Source: Acidimicrobiaceae bacterium (lineage in GTDB: Bacteria; Actinomycetota; Acidimicrobiia; Acidimicrobiales; RAAP-2). From it: DNA of 64,000 nucleotides. Every line of letters starts with the position of its first letter. Position 1 is the first letter of the stretch. The DNA lies in assembly GCA_003161255.1 (NCBI GenBank), contig PMOQ01000106.1, positions 33,644-97,643 on the forward strand, read 5' to 3'. Below the pieces are notes generated by a model, which did not search any database, was not told the DNA's origin, and saw only the letters and a list, made by a program, of their open reading frames with translations. Both the position numbers and the translations under genes were made by a program. This document shows positions 32,163-41,121 of this stretch, one piece after another.

Positions 32163-32192
32163 CCGCGGGCGGCCAGGGCGCCGGCTTCGCTC

Positions 32193-32224
32193 AAAGAACT
32201 CGCTGGTGAGCTCAGCGATTCTTT
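32193..32224. terminator. Bidirectional intrinsic terminator
   Basis: The sequence AAAGAA-c-TCGCTG-loop-CAGCGA-TTCTTT folds into a stem of six GC-rich pairs extended by AAAGAA/TTCTTT, with A- and T-rich flanks on either side. It sits between the ends of the convergent ATPase (+) and SDR (-) genes and overlaps the last codons of the SDR gene. Confidence 0.6.
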
Positions 32225-33057
32225 AGTGACCGGGTGCCCTGCCGAGCTCCTCGTACCAACGCCCGCTGATACAGCCCGCCGGGCAGCCGTGCCAGGAGGT
32301 CGATGACCTTGGCGTCGGGGCCGATGAGGGCCCGCCGGCGGTCGTTCGCCACCGCAGCCAGGATCTGGCGGGCCGCCTTCTCGGGGCTGGTGAGCGCGAC
32401 CCGGTCAAAGGTGGCCCGAACGTTCGATGCATCGCCGAGCGCGCCTGATCCCTCGTCGATCCGTGCATTGCGGACGATGTTGGTCTTGATCCCACCGGGA
32501 TGGATGGTCGTGGCCGACACCGGGGCCCCCTCGATCTCGAGCTCCATCCGCAGCGCGTCGGTGAAGCCGCGCACGGCGAACTTGGCCGAGTTGTAGGCGG
32601 CCTGGGAGGGGACGCTGATCAGGCCGAAGACGCTCGACATGTTGACGACGTGGCCCTCGCCGGACGCCCGGAGGTGCGGGAGGAAGGCCTTGGTGCCGTG
32701 GACGACGCCCCAGAAGTTGATGCTCATCAGCCACTCGAAGTCCGCAAAGGAGTGCGCCTCGACGGTCGCCACAACCGCCACGCCGGCGTTATTGAAGATC
32801 AGGTTGATCCGACCGTGCTCCTCGGCCGCCTGGTCCGCCCACGCGAACACCGCTGCCCGATCGGCCACGTCGACCATCCTCGAGGTGACCTTGACGCCGG
32901 CGCCCTCGCACCGAGCAACGGTCTCGGCCAGACCATCCGGGTCGACATCGGACAAGGCCAGGTGACACCCCCGGTCGGCCAGCTCCCTGGCCAGCGCCCG
33001 CCCGATGCCCGACCCGGCCCCCGTGATGGCGGCGACCCGCCCGTTGAACTCCTTCAA
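32212..33057 (-). CDS. SDR family oxidoreductase
   Basis: The gene starts at TTG 33057 (MKEFNGRVAAITGAGSGIGRALA), chosen because AAGGAG lies nine bases upstream and family similarity begins there; the open frame continues far upstream only as antisense of the MFS gene. The 281-residue product has TGAGSGIG, NNAGVAV, and the catalytic SSVFG...QAAYNSAKFAV set. The longer C-terminal part (PSETHPGGIKTNIVRNAR-like segment, then a basic tail ending RSLKNR) is usual for SDRs annotated as acyl-lipid or fatty-acid related in actinobacteria. It is divergent from the MFS transporter gene with about 130 bases between the starts. Confidence 0.88.
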   Translation of the reverse strand: MKEFNGRVAAITGAGSGIGRALARELADRGCHLALSDVDPDGLAETVARCEGAGVKVTSRMVDVADRAAVFAWADQAAEEHGRINLIFNNAGVAVVATVEAHSFADFEWLMSINFWGVVHGTKAFLPHLRASGEGHVVNMSSVFGLISVPSQAAYNSAKFAVRGFTDALRMELEIEGAPVSATTIHPGGIKTNIVRNARIDEGSGALGDASNVRATFDRVALTSPEKAARQILAAVANDRRRALIGPDAKVIDLLARLPGGLYQRALVRGARQGTRSLKNR

Positions 33058-33186
33058 AGCGGCGACTCCTTGGTGGCCCTGCCACGATCCTGCTCGGTGC
33101 CCCGGGCTCGCACAAGGCTCGGGGCGGTCCCGCCAGGCCGGGCCGCCGGTCGGAGCCACCGATCGCGGCGAGGGGACGGTGACAAA

Positions 33187-34518
33187 ATGGCGGCAATGAG
33201 CCGCCGCCGCCCGACGAGCTCGGGCCGATCCTCGACGTTCGCGTCGTTGCACGTCCGGAACTACCGCCTGTTCTTCATCGGGCAGATCATCTCGACGTCG
33301 GGCACCTGGATGCAGACCGTCGCCCAGGGCTGGCTGGTGCTTCGCCTGACCCACAGCGGCACCGACCTCGGTCTCATCACCGCGGCGCGGTTCCTGCCGA
33401 TGATGCTGTTCTCGCCCTGGGGTGGCCTCATCGCCGATCGGCTCGACAAGCGGCGGATCCTCTATGTGACCCAGGTCCTCTCCGGCCTCCTGGCCCTGGT
33501 GCTGGCCGCGCTGGTGGCTACCCACCAGATCGAGCTGTGGATGTTGGCGGTGATCGCGCTGGCGCTCGGCTGCGTCAACGTCTTCGACAACCCGACCCGG
33601 CAGAGCTTCATCGCCGAGATGGTCTCGGACAAGGAGCTGGGTAACGCCATCACCCTCAACTCGGTCACCATCAACATGGCCCGGGTCATGGGCCCCGCAG
33701 CGGCCGGCGCGCTGATCGCGACGGTCGGGATCGCGCCGTGCTTCCTCGCCAACGGGGTCTCGTTCGGGGCGGCCGTGATCAGCCTCATGCTGATGCGGGG
33801 CCACGAGCTGTACCCGGTGGACCGCCCGCCCCGTCAGCCCGGCCAAGTGCGCGACGGCCTGCGCTACGTCAGGCGGACGCCCGAGCTGCTGGTGCCGCTC
33901 CTGATGATCACGTTGGTGGGCACCCTGTCCTGGGAGTTCCAGGTCTCCCTGCCGCTCATGGCCCGCTTCACCTTCCGCGGCTCCGCCGCCACCTACGGCA
34001 CGATGCTGGCCTGCATGGGCGCCGGCGCCGTGGTCGGCGGCCTGGTGACGGCCCGCCGAAACCGGCTGAGCGCCGTCGGGCTGGGCCGGTCCTCGATCGG
34101 ATGGGGCCTCGCCATCCTGGCCGCCTCGGTGGCCCCCAACCTGCCCACCGAGTACGCCCTCTTGCTGCTCGTCGGCTACGGCAGCATCAGCTTCAACGCG
34201 CTGGCCAAGACGACCCTGCAACTGGCTGCGGTGCCGCCGATGCGCGGCCGGGTCATGGCGCTGTGGTCCGTAGCGTGGCTCGGATCGACCCCGATCGGCG
34301 GCCCGATCGTGGGGTGGATCGGTCAGAGCTTCGGCGCCCGATGGTCGCTCGTTGTCGGCGGGCTGGCCGCGGTCCTGGCCGGCCTGCTCGGGTACGCGAG
34401 CCTGGCCAAGATCGACCGCCGTGCGCTCGCGACGGCCACTGCGCTCGCCGATGTCGCGGCCATTGAGCCGGTTCCCGAACCGGCCGCCGCGCAGGTCTCG
34501 ACGGCCCTGGAGCCCTAG
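33187..34518 (+). CDS. MFS transporter (EntS-like, MFS_3)
   Basis: A 443-residue transporter from ATG 33187 (MAAMSRRRPTSS); ATG 33196 is equally possible. The start FASLHVRNYRLFFIGQIISTSGTWMQTVAQGWLVLRLT is the hallmark of the MFS_3/enterobactin exporter-like group, and the GGLIADRLDKRRIL loop is the MFS signature between segments 2 and 3. DNPTRQSFIAEMV and the later GSISFNALAKTTLQLAAVPPMRGRVMALW are further family motifs. Twelve membrane segments can be drawn. It probably exports a siderophore or other small molecule; the substrate is unknown. Confidence 0.9.
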   Translation: MAAMSRRRPTSSGRSSTFASLHVRNYRLFFIGQIISTSGTWMQTVAQGWLVLRLTHSGTDLGLITAARFLPMMLFSPWGGLIADRLDKRRILYVTQVLSGLLALVLAALVATHQIELWMLAVIALALGCVNVFDNPTRQSFIAEMVSDKELGNAITLNSVTINMARVMGPAAAGALIATVGIAPCFLANGVSFGAAVISLMLMRGHELYPVDRPPRQPGQVRDGLRYVRRTPELLVPLLMITLVGTLSWEFQVSLPLMARFTFRGSAATYGTMLACMGAGAVVGGLVTARRNRLSAVGLGRSSIGWGLAILAASVAPNLPTEYALLLLVGYGSISFNALAKTTLQLAAVPPMRGRVMALWSVAWLGSTPIGGPIVGWIGQSFGARWSLVVGGLAAVLAGLLGYASLAKIDRRALATATALADVAAIEPVPEPAAAQVSTALEP

Positions 34519-34800
34519 GCCGACCACTTTCAGTGACCACCGTTAGTTGACGGCCGGAGGTGGCGATCGAGGCACTCTCCGGACGGAACGTCCTTGCCCT
34601 GGGTGGTCTCGCGTCGGGGTTCGCCGACCCTCGATCAGGCGAGGCGGTCGCCGAGAAGCCAAGAGCGTGCAGCCCGTCGAGCCGTTCGCTCGAGCGTTCG
34701 TCGCTCCAATCAAAGAGGAGCGGACCGGTGCGCATATCGTTGCCCCCGTGGGCACACGAAGCACCGTTGGCCGTCGAGGTGGGTGGACGGGAATCGCTCG

Positions 34801-35562
34801 GTGAGCGCATCGACATACACCCTGTTGGCGGCGGTGTTCGCCGCCAGCGCCGTCGAGATGGTGGAGGCGCTCACCATCGTCGTAGCGGCCGGCGTGACCC
34901 GGGGCTGGCGATCGGCGATCGAGGGCGCAGCGGCCGCGGTCGCGGTCCTCGTGGTCATCGTCGGAGCGGTCGGTGTCCCGATCGTCCGCTATGTCCCGCT
35001 GTCGGCGCTCCGGGTGGTCGTCGGGACGCTGCTGCTCGTGATGGGAGAGGGCTGGCTCAGGAAGGCCGTTCTCCGGGGGAGTGGCCACAAGGCGGCTCAC
35101 GACGAGGACGTGATCTTTGCCGAGACGGTCTCGGGGCTCGGTGGCGGGGCGACGGCCCCGGCCCGGCGGGACGGCGTCGCCTTTGCCGTGGCCTTCAAGG
35201 GTGTCTTCTTAGAGGGGATCGAGGTGGCGATCATCGTGATCAGCCTCGGAGGCAGCCAGCATCGCCTTGGTCTCGCGGCGGCGGCGGCGGGTGCGGCGCT
35301 CGTCGTCGTCACGATCGTCGGACTGCTCGTCGCCCGACAACTCTCCGAGGTGCCCGAGAACGTCATTAAGGGCGGCGTCGGGATCATGCTCACCAGTCTC
35401 GGCTTGTTCTGGATGGGCGAAGGCGTCGGGATCAGGTGGCCCGGTGGAGACCTCGCGATCCCCGTCCTCGTCGGCGTCTTCCTCCTGGTCACGTTGGGGG
35501 CGGTGGCGTTCATGAAGACGGTCGTGCCGGTCACGGCATCGCTCTCGACCGGGGAAGGGTGA
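34801..35562 (+). CDS. COG4280-like membrane protein with duplicated E-x-x-E motif
   Basis: From GTG 34801 the protein has 253 residues and about seven membrane segments. Two equivalent motifs, SAVEMVEALTIVVAAG at the start and KGVFLEGIEVAIIVISLG in the middle, suggest internal duplication like that of cation/proton exchangers of the GDT1 (UPF0016) or iron-permease type. I recall COG4280 (predicted membrane protein) as the best family, but its function is not established. Cation transport is inferred from the acidic membrane motifs and from the CaCA-type antiporter gene just downstream. The stop overlaps the start of the next small membrane protein (TGATG). Confidence 0.7.
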   Translation: MSASTYTLLAAVFAASAVEMVEALTIVVAAGVTRGWRSAIEGAAAAVAVLVVIVGAVGVPIVRYVPLSALRVVVGTLLLVMGEGWLRKAVLRGSGHKAAHDEDVIFAETVSGLGGGATAPARRDGVAFAVAFKGVFLEGIEVAIIVISLGGSQHRLGLAAAAAGAALVVVTIVGLLVARQLSEVPENVIKGGVGIMLTSLGLFWMGEGVGIRWPGGDLAIPVLVGVFLLVTLGAVAFMKTVVPVTASLSTGEG

Positions 35563-35810
35563 TGGCCGCGATCGCGCGTTGGCTCCGCGCCTTCGGCCAC
35601 TTCTGGTTCGACTTCCTGTTCGGCGACTCGCCGGTGCTTTTCCCGGCGACGCTCGTCGTCGTCGCCGTCGCATTCGAGCTTCGGCACCATCGCCTTGCCG
35701 CCGTCATCTCTGTCCCTCTCCTTGTCATCGCCTTGATAGTCGGGACCGCGTACCTCGGACGAACGAAGTCGGCCCAACCGGGTACCGGGGAGGCCGACGA
35801 AACCTCCTGA
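35562..35810 (+). CDS. Small membrane protein
   Basis: An 82-residue protein starting at ATG 35562, which overlaps the preceding stop as TGATG with GGGGAAGGG in front. Two hydrophobic segments are visible (LFPATLVVVAVAFEL and AAVISVPLLVIALIVGTAYL), separated by RHHR. The N-terminus is amphipathic (MAAIARWLRAFGHFWFDFLF). I do not recognise the family. Tight overlap with the COG4280-like gene suggests an accessory subunit. Confidence 0.65.
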   Translation: MAAIARWLRAFGHFWFDFLFGDSPVLFPATLVVVAVAFELRHHRLAAVISVPLLVIALIVGTAYLGRTKSAQPGTGEADETS

Positions 35811-35978
35811 GCACGCTGGGCCCGGCCGCAGCACAATCGGGCATCGATCTCGGGCGGGTACCATCCACATCGGAGCGCCGGGAAGCCTGGTCGGCAGGAC
35901 CCCTTCATGGGGAGGTGCCGACGTGAGTCAACGGATGCCGGGACGAGCGACGCGGTGGTTCGCGACGGGGCGCCCCTG

Positions 35979-36977
35979 ATGTCGATACCGGTCGCCTGGA
36001 CGCTCTTTCCGCTGGCCACGCTGGTCAGCCTGGGCGCGAGCGTGATATTGGTCATCCGCCTGGAACGGGTGGCCGCCCGCCTGGGGTTCCGCGAGGCGAC
36101 GCTCGGTCTGATCGCCGCTCTGGCCGCCGATGGCCCCGAGATCACCACCGCCATCACCGGGTTGCTACGCGGGCAGCGAGAGGTCGGGATCGGCGTCGTC
36201 CTCGGTTCCAACGTCTTCAACCTGGCCGCGCTGCTCGGACTCGGAGCGCTCACGGCCGGCCGGATCCGGCTCCACCGCGACGTCGTCGTCTTCTCGGGCG
36301 TGGTGGCCGGGGCGATCGCGCTGGTCAGCGTCGGGGCAGCGTCCGGAACCCTCGGGGCGGGCACCGCCCTCGGGCTCTCGTTGGCGGTCTTCGTGCCGTA
36401 TGTCGCCGTCTCTGCCGTCAGCCCGAGCACGCTGGCTCGTTGGCCGGTGCCGTCGTCGTTCACCGACCGGTTGGAACGGGCGGTTCAAGACGAGGAGAGC
36501 GACCTCGCTGCGGCGATCCATCCGCGCCGAGGCGACGCTGCCGACGCCGCGCTCGCTGTGCTGGCCCTGGCCGTGGTGATCGGCGCATCGGTGGTGATGG
36601 AGCGTTCCGCGACCGATCTCGGGACCCACTACCGGGTTTCGGCAATCGTGATCGGGGGAGTGGTCCTCGGTGCGGTGACGAGCCTGCCCAATGCCGTGGC
36701 GGCGGTCTACCTGGCAGGGCGGGGCCGTGGTTCCGCCGTCTTGAGCGAGGCTCTCAACAGCAATTCGCTGAACGTGCTGCTCGGGCTGCTGGTCCCGGGT
36801 GTCTTCGTCGGGTTGGTCCACTACGGCGGGGCCGGACTGCTGGTGGCGTCGTGGTACGCCGGATTGACGGCGGTCTCGCTTGTCCTCGCCTATCTGGGCC
36901 GGGGCCTCGGGAGGATCAGCGGGTCTGTGGTGGTGTGCGGCTACCTCGTGCTCGTGGGCGTGCTGGTGGCGCGGTGA
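35979..36977 (+). CDS. Sodium/calcium-exchanger-type (CaCA) antiporter
   Basis: The protein has 332 residues from ATG 35979. Two alpha-repeats of the cation/Ca2+ exchanger superfamily are present in inverted arrangement: LIAALAADGPEITTAITGLLRGQREVGIGVVLGSNVFNLAALLG near the N-terminus and GAVTSLPNAVAAVYLAGRGRGSAVLSEALNSNSLNVLLGLL near the C-terminus, each holding the G.s..N..nl core and an acidic or polar residue before it. The usual Glu of the second repeat (tSlPE) is Asn here (TSLPN), so ion specificity may differ. A central cytoplasmic loop (residues about 150-195) is highly charged. It follows the COG4280-like and small membrane genes on the same strand. Confidence 0.82.
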   Translation: MSIPVAWTLFPLATLVSLGASVILVIRLERVAARLGFREATLGLIAALAADGPEITTAITGLLRGQREVGIGVVLGSNVFNLAALLGLGALTAGRIRLHRDVVVFSGVVAGAIALVSVGAASGTLGAGTALGLSLAVFVPYVAVSAVSPSTLARWPVPSSFTDRLERAVQDEESDLAAAIHPRRGDAADAALAVLALAVVIGASVVMERSATDLGTHYRVSAIVIGGVVLGAVTSLPNAVAAVYLAGRGRGSAVLSEALNSNSLNVLLGLLVPGVFVGLVHYGGAGLLVASWYAGLTAVSLVLAYLGRGLGRISGSVVVCGYLVLVGVLVAR

Positions 36978-36993
36978 CACTGACGCCGTGCAC

Positions 36994-37995
36994 TCACTCG
37001 GTCAGCGTGGCCACCATCAACGCCTTGATCGTATGCATCCGGTTCTCGGCCTGGTCGAACACGATCGAGGCGGGGGACTCGAACACGTCATTTGTGACCT
37101 CGAGTGCGGAAAGCCCCCTCGTGGCGTGGATCCGCCGGGCGACGCCGGTTCCGATGTCGTGGAACGCCGGGAGGCAGTGCAGGAACTTCACGGCCGGGTT
37201 GCCGGTCGCCTCCAGTATCTGCGCGTTGACCTGGTAGGGCAGCAGCAGGTCGATCCGCTCGTCCCAGGCCTCGGCCGGTTCTCCCATGGAGAGCCAGACG
37301 TCGGTGTAGAGGAAGTCGACGCCGGACACCGCGTCGCGGGTGTCCTCGGTGATGGTGAGCCGGGCTCCCGATGACGACGCCAGCTGGTCCGCTATCGAGC
37401 GGATGTCGGGGTCGGGCCAAAGGCTGTCCGGCGCCGCGACCCGGACGTCGAGCCCGAGCATCGCCCCGGTGACGAGCAGGGAGTTGGCCATGTTGTTGCG
37501 GGCGTCGCCGAGATAACAGACCGAGACCGATTCGAGCGCCCCCGTGCAGTGGTCGCGCATCGTGAGGATGTCGGCCAGGGTCTGGGTGGGGTGCCACCGA
37601 TCGGTGAGTCCGTTCCACACCGGCACGCCGCTGTGGGCACCCAGCTCATCGACGTTGCTTTGCGCCCCGCCCCGGTACTCGATCCCGTCGAAGATTCGCC
37701 CGAGCACGCGGGCGGTGTCCCGGATCGACTCCTTCTCACCGATCTGGGTCTCTCCCGGGCCGAGGTAGGTCGTGTGGGCACCCTGATCGTGAGCCGCGAC
37801 CTCGAACGCCGTTCTGGTCCGTGTCGACGTCTTTTCGAAGATGAGGGCGATGTTGCGGCCAACGAGGCGACGTTCCTCCTTGTCCGATTGCTTTTCCTGG
37901 CGAAGCTGCTCCGCCAGGTCCAGTACGGTCAGGAACTCGTCCGCGGTCAGATCTGTGTCCTTCAGGAGGCTTCTTCCCTCTAGGCCTGTGGTCAT
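36994..37995 (-). CDS. argF: Ornithine carbamoyltransferase
   Basis: The 333-residue product makes citrulline from ornithine and carbamoyl phosphate. The carbamoyl-phosphate motif STRTRT is at about 56-61, followed by the [15 protein letters not shown] segment (H-P-x-Q) and the ornithine-binding DVWLSMGE and [12 protein letters not shown] loops; [16 protein letters not shown] closes the protein as in the family. ATG 37995 is chosen because [21 protein letters not shown] is the expected start; a further 25 in-frame codons upstream are unlike the family. No other arg gene is nearby, so it may serve arginine biosynthesis from a scattered locus or arginine catabolism. It is convergent with the antiporter gene. 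Confidence 0.94.
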   Translation of the reverse strand: MTTGLEGRSLLKDTDLTADEFLTVLDLAEQLRQEKQSDKEERRLVGRNIALIFEKTSTRTRTAFEVAAHDQGAHTTYLGPGETQIGEKESIRDTARVLGRIFDGIEYRGGAQSNVDELGAHSGVPVWNGLTDRWHPTQTLADILTMRDHCTGALESVSVCYLGDARNNMANSLLVTGAMLGLDVRVAAPDSLWPDPDIRSIADQLASSSGARLTITEDTRDAVSGVDFLYTDVWLSMGEPAEAWDERIDLLLPYQVNAQILEATGNPAVKFLHCLPAFHDIGTGVARRIHATRGLSALEVTNDVFESPASIVFDQAENRMHTIKALMVATLTE

Positions 37996-38279
37996 CGATT
38001 CGATCCCAACCGTTGTCTCGACGCTGCGGTGGCCACGCCTCGGCCAATTCAGAGCCCGTCGACTCGGCACCCATCGTATTGCCCGACCGAGCGCCCAGCC
38101 CCGAGATGGCGTGCCTGCGGGGGTCTTGGATCGACCGATGTGCGGTGTCGATACTCTGCGGTCCCGGTGACCGGGGTTCCTTTTGCGAGATACGTCGGAT
38201 TCGGTTTCGTCTCCGGATCAATCTTTGCCCGGAAACGTGTCAGTCGCGGCCGTCGATCGGCGTCGGATCGACTGGGTTG

Positions 38280-39326
38280 TCAGGCCCCGCAGTCGCCCGT
38301 CCAGGGTTGGCCCCCGTCGGCGTTGTAGAGAGCGATCGCGAGCGTGTCCTGATCTGCCACCGAGGCGTCGTTGGGGGGCACCCCGATGAGCTGGGGGAGA
38401 CCGGCGAGCTGGGCCGCTTCGTTCCACGTGCCCTGAGCGAACTGGAACGCCCCCATGTAGAGCCCGTCCGGTGATACGGCCTGGTAATCGCCCCCCGACT
38501 CCTTCTGGCGTACGCAGGCGAGAAACGGGGGAAGCGTCGGGTCGGTCAGGGCTCCACCGACCGGCGCACGCGACGCGACGGCGGTCGCCGCTTCACCGAC
38601 CGGCGCACGCGACGCGACGGCGGTCGCGGCGATCTGCGCGCGATCCGCAGCAATCGCAGCGGCCAGTTGCCCCTTCACGAGCGCTTCCTTTGCCGCCAGC
38701 TCGTTGGCCGTGGCCTGGGCGTTCGCCGTGGCATTGGCGGCGTCGGCCTCCGCCGCCTTGTCCGCTTGGGTCCGGACCTGGAGGATCGACCTGCTGGCCT
38801 GGAGCTGGACCTGGTCGGTGTGGAGCAGCGCCAGCGTCTCGCCGGTGTTGCCGATGGCGACGCTCTCGTACTCGCTCCGGTTGGCCACCGATTCGCGGCC
38901 GCCGCTGAACAGCGCCATGGTCTGGTTGAGACTGAGCGAGCCTGCGTTCACGTAGCTCGACACCGCCTCCTGCGATAGCCGGGTGTGCTGAGCGTGGACC
39001 TTCAGCTGATCCTTGGTGACCCGCTGCTGGATCGCCGCGATCTGGGTGGTGTCCGCCTGGACCAGGTCCGAGTCGACCTCGTACTGGTGCTCGAGCGTGT
39101 CGACCTGGAGCTGCTCTTGGATCAGCTGCTGGCTCAGCTGGGCCGCCTCGGCCTGCAGGCTCGACGTCGCCGCTCCGGCGGACGCCTGGGTGGCCACGAC
39201 CAACGTTGGGCCAAGCAAAGCGGCGATCAAGAGCGCCGGCGTAATGCGCCGGCTGGCACGCGACGAAAGCGGGAATCGCGCCGTCCGTGGTTGACGCGCC
39301 GTCGGGGACGGCTCAGCGTCGGTCAC
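38280..39326 (-). CDS. Secreted coiled-coil protein with Rpf/transglycosylase-like C-terminal domain
   Basis: From GTG 39326 the protein has 348 residues. A basic N-region and hydrophobic segment (PALLIAALLGPTLVVATQASAGAA) form a signal peptide. Residues about 45-230 are a long coiled coil (LQAEAAQLSQQLIQEQLQVDTLEHQYEV...) like PcsB or RipA N-domains. A 13-residue tandem repeat (TAVASRAPVGEAA) follows. The last 85 residues (FLACVRQKESGGDYQAVSPDG...GAFQFAQGTWNEAA...DQDTLAIALYNADGGQPWTG) are the transglycosylase-like domain of resuscitation-promoting factors, with Glu in KESGG as the catalytic acid. It probably hydrolyses peptidoglycan during growth or division. Confidence 0.9.
   Translation of the reverse strand: MTDAEPSPTARQPRTARFPLSSRASRRITPALLIAALLGPTLVVATQASAGAATSSLQAEAAQLSQQLIQEQLQVDTLEHQYEVDSDLVQADTTQIAAIQQRVTKDQLKVHAQHTRLSQEAVSSYVNAGSLSLNQTMALFSGGRESVANRSEYESVAIGNTGETLALLHTDQVQLQASRSILQVRTQADKAAEADAANATANAQATANELAAKEALVKGQLAAAIAADRAQIAATAVASRAPVGEAATAVASRAPVGGALTDPTLPPFLACVRQKESGGDYQAVSPDGLYMGAFQFAQGTWNEAAQLAGLPQLIGVPPNDASVADQDTLAIALYNADGGQPWTGDCGA
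38555..38632. repeat. 39-bp tandem duplication inside the Rpf-like gene
   Basis: Two nearly identical copies, each starting CACCGACCGGCGCACG, lie 39 bp apart. They encode a repeated 13-residue Ala/Val/Arg/Pro linker between coiled coil and catalytic domain. The near identity indicates recent duplication, probably by slippage. Confidence 0.75.
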
Positions 39327-39574
39327 AGTGCGGACATGTCTAGCTGGAATGACGCGACCGAGGCAAGCATCGTCACCCGGGTTCGCCGCGGGCGAGCGCC
39401 GAGAGTGGTTCTCAAGATCGACGCCAATCCGAACCACCTCGCCCATCCGAAGGGCCACTGGCGGCCGTCGCACCCGGTCGAGACCCCCGGTCGACCCAGC
39501 CAGATGTGCTGGCCCGAAGGTCGAATTGCTGCGCACGGGGCTAAGGTTTGGGAAGGGATTGAGAAGGAGTCGCC

Positions 39575-40096
39575 ATGTGGGTTGGTGTGGGCGTATTGCT
39601 CGGACTGGTGGTGGTCTCCTCGGTCCTCGGCTTCCACGTTGGCCCTCATGGCCATCTCGTTGGTGCCGGCCTCGGGCTCGCCGCCGCGATCTGGTTGTTG
39701 GTCATGGCGACCACCGGACAGTCGGCCCCGCTGCTCTGGGTCCTCTTCGGTGCCGACGTAGCCATCTCGGGCGGCCTGGGAACCATCGCGTGGCGGGGGA
39801 TGAAGGTCCAGGACTCTCTCACGGGCCCAGCTCACACGAGCCTGGTGGGTGCAGAGGGCGTCGCCGTGACCGATCTCGTCCCCGAAGGCATCGTCAGGGT
39901 TCGAGGCGAGAACTGGTCCGCCACGTCGGCGAATGGCACCGTTGCCGCCGGCAACCGGGTCCAGGTGATCGAGGCCGGGGTTCGCCTGACCGTCTGGTCC
40001 GAGGACGCGGAGGTCGCCGAGGGCGAGAGCCATCCGCATCTGTTGAACGCACTTCGGCGCCACCACGGCGCCGGCGAGCAAGAGGGAGAGCAATGA
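39575..40096 (+). CDS. NfeD family protein
   Basis: A 173-residue protein. The N-terminal half has three hydrophobic segments (VGVGVLLGLVVVSSVLGF, LVGAGLGLAAAIWLLVMA, APLLWVLFGADVAISGGLG). The C-terminal half is a small OB-like soluble domain (SLVGAEGVAVTDLVPEGIVRVRGENWSATS...VQVIEAGVRLTVW), the NfeD C-domain; the G..G.a...l.P.G.V...G..W.A motif is diagnostic. Its stop overlaps the start of the SPFH gene as ATGA, the standard NfeD-stomatin pairing. AAGGAG precedes the ATG. Confidence 0.9.
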   Translation: MWVGVGVLLGLVVVSSVLGFHVGPHGHLVGAGLGLAAAIWLLVMATTGQSAPLLWVLFGADVAISGGLGTIAWRGMKVQDSLTGPAHTSLVGAEGVAVTDLVPEGIVRVRGENWSATSANGTVAAGNRVQVIEAGVRLTVWSEDAEVAEGESHPHLLNALRRHHGAGEQEGEQ

Positions 40097-41028
40097 TCGT
40101 CGGCATCATCATTGGGATCGTCGGCTTCTTCGGCCTCGTGCTGGCGGCGACGTCGGTGCGGATCGTCAGGGAGTACCAGCGGATCGTCCTGTTCCGGTTG
40201 GGCCGGGCGATCGGGACGAAGGGTCCGGGCCTGATCTTCATCAACCCGGTGATCGACCGGACCAACTGGGTCGACCTGCGGGAGCGGTATCTGGAGATCC
40301 CTTCCCAGACCGCCATCACGAGCGACAACGCGCCGATCTCGATCGACTTCATCATCTTCTACAAGGTCATGGACCCGCAGATGTCGGTCTTGGTCGTGCA
40401 GAACTTCGCCGGTGCCGCCCTCAACGTCGCCGCCACCACGCTGCGAAGCGTCGTCGGCGACATGCCGCTCGACGACGTCCTGTCCAAGCGGGAGAACATG
40501 AACGCACTGCTCCGGGTGCGCCTCGACGAGGTCACCGAGCGGTGGGGGGTCAAGGTGACGAGCGTCGAGGTGCGCGAGATCAATCCGCCGCCGGGCGTGC
40601 TCGAGGCGATGACCCGCCAGATGTCGGCCGAGCGGACCCGGCGAGCCCAGGTCACCGAGGCGGAGGGCCAGAAGGCGGCCGCCATCTTGGCCTCCGAGGG
40701 CCAGCGCCAGGCCGCGATCACCCTCGCCGAGGGCACCCAGAAGGCGACCATCCTGGCCGCCGAGGGAGAGCGCCAGGCCGCGATCTTGAAGGCCCAGGGG
40801 TTCTCGGGCGGCCTCGAGAAGATCCTGGAGGTGGCCCGGACCCTTGACGAGAACACGCTGTTGCTCCAGTATCTCGACACCCTCAAGCAGGTCGGGACCT
40901 CACCGTCGACGAAGATCGTCGTCCCGATGGAGATCGGCGGCCTGCTCAACGGGTTGCGGTCCCTCCTGCCGGACGAGGCGCAGGCGACCACCACGGCCTC
41001 TTCGAACGGCGGCGCGCTGAACCCATAG
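40093..41028 (+). CDS. SPFH domain-containing slipin/stomatin-like protein
   Basis: A 311-residue protein starting MIVGIIIGIVGFFGLVLAATSVRIVREYQRIVLFRLG, a single N-terminal membrane anchor followed by the SPFH/Band-7 domain (residues about 25-200: GLIFINPVIDRTNWVDLRERYLEIPSQ; VNALLRVRLDEVTERWGVKV). A helical Glu/Ala-rich C-domain (RRAQVTEAEGQKAAAILASEGQRQA, repeated AEG motifs) forms the coiled coil used in oligomer rings. Stomatin-type slipins organise membrane microdomains and regulate membrane proteases, in cooperation with NfeD encoded just before it. A Ser/Thr-rich tail ends the protein. Confidence 0.92.
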   Translation: MIVGIIIGIVGFFGLVLAATSVRIVREYQRIVLFRLGRAIGTKGPGLIFINPVIDRTNWVDLRERYLEIPSQTAITSDNAPISIDFIIFYKVMDPQMSVLVVQNFAGAALNVAATTLRSVVGDMPLDDVLSKRENMNALLRVRLDEVTERWGVKVTSVEVREINPPPGVLEAMTRQMSAERTRRAQVTEAEGQKAAAILASEGQRQAAITLAEGTQKATILAAEGERQAAILKAQGFSGGLEKILEVARTLDENTLLLQYLDTLKQVGTSPSTKIVVPMEIGGLLNGLRSLLPDEAQATTTASSNGGALNP

Positions 41029-41121
41029 TCGGGTCGGCCCCGGCCCTCGATGGCGGCCCATAGGGCGCCGAGTCGAGCCACGCGCCCGACCGGTTGCCGA
41101 TTCCAAGAAGGCCGGGGTCCG

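Noticed and set aside
33060..34527. Long minus-strand extension of the SDR frame up to 34527
   Set aside because: It is antisense to the MFS transporter, shows only Arg/Gly/Asp-rich shadow sequence, and the SDR has a TTG start with a Shine-Dalgarno at 33057.
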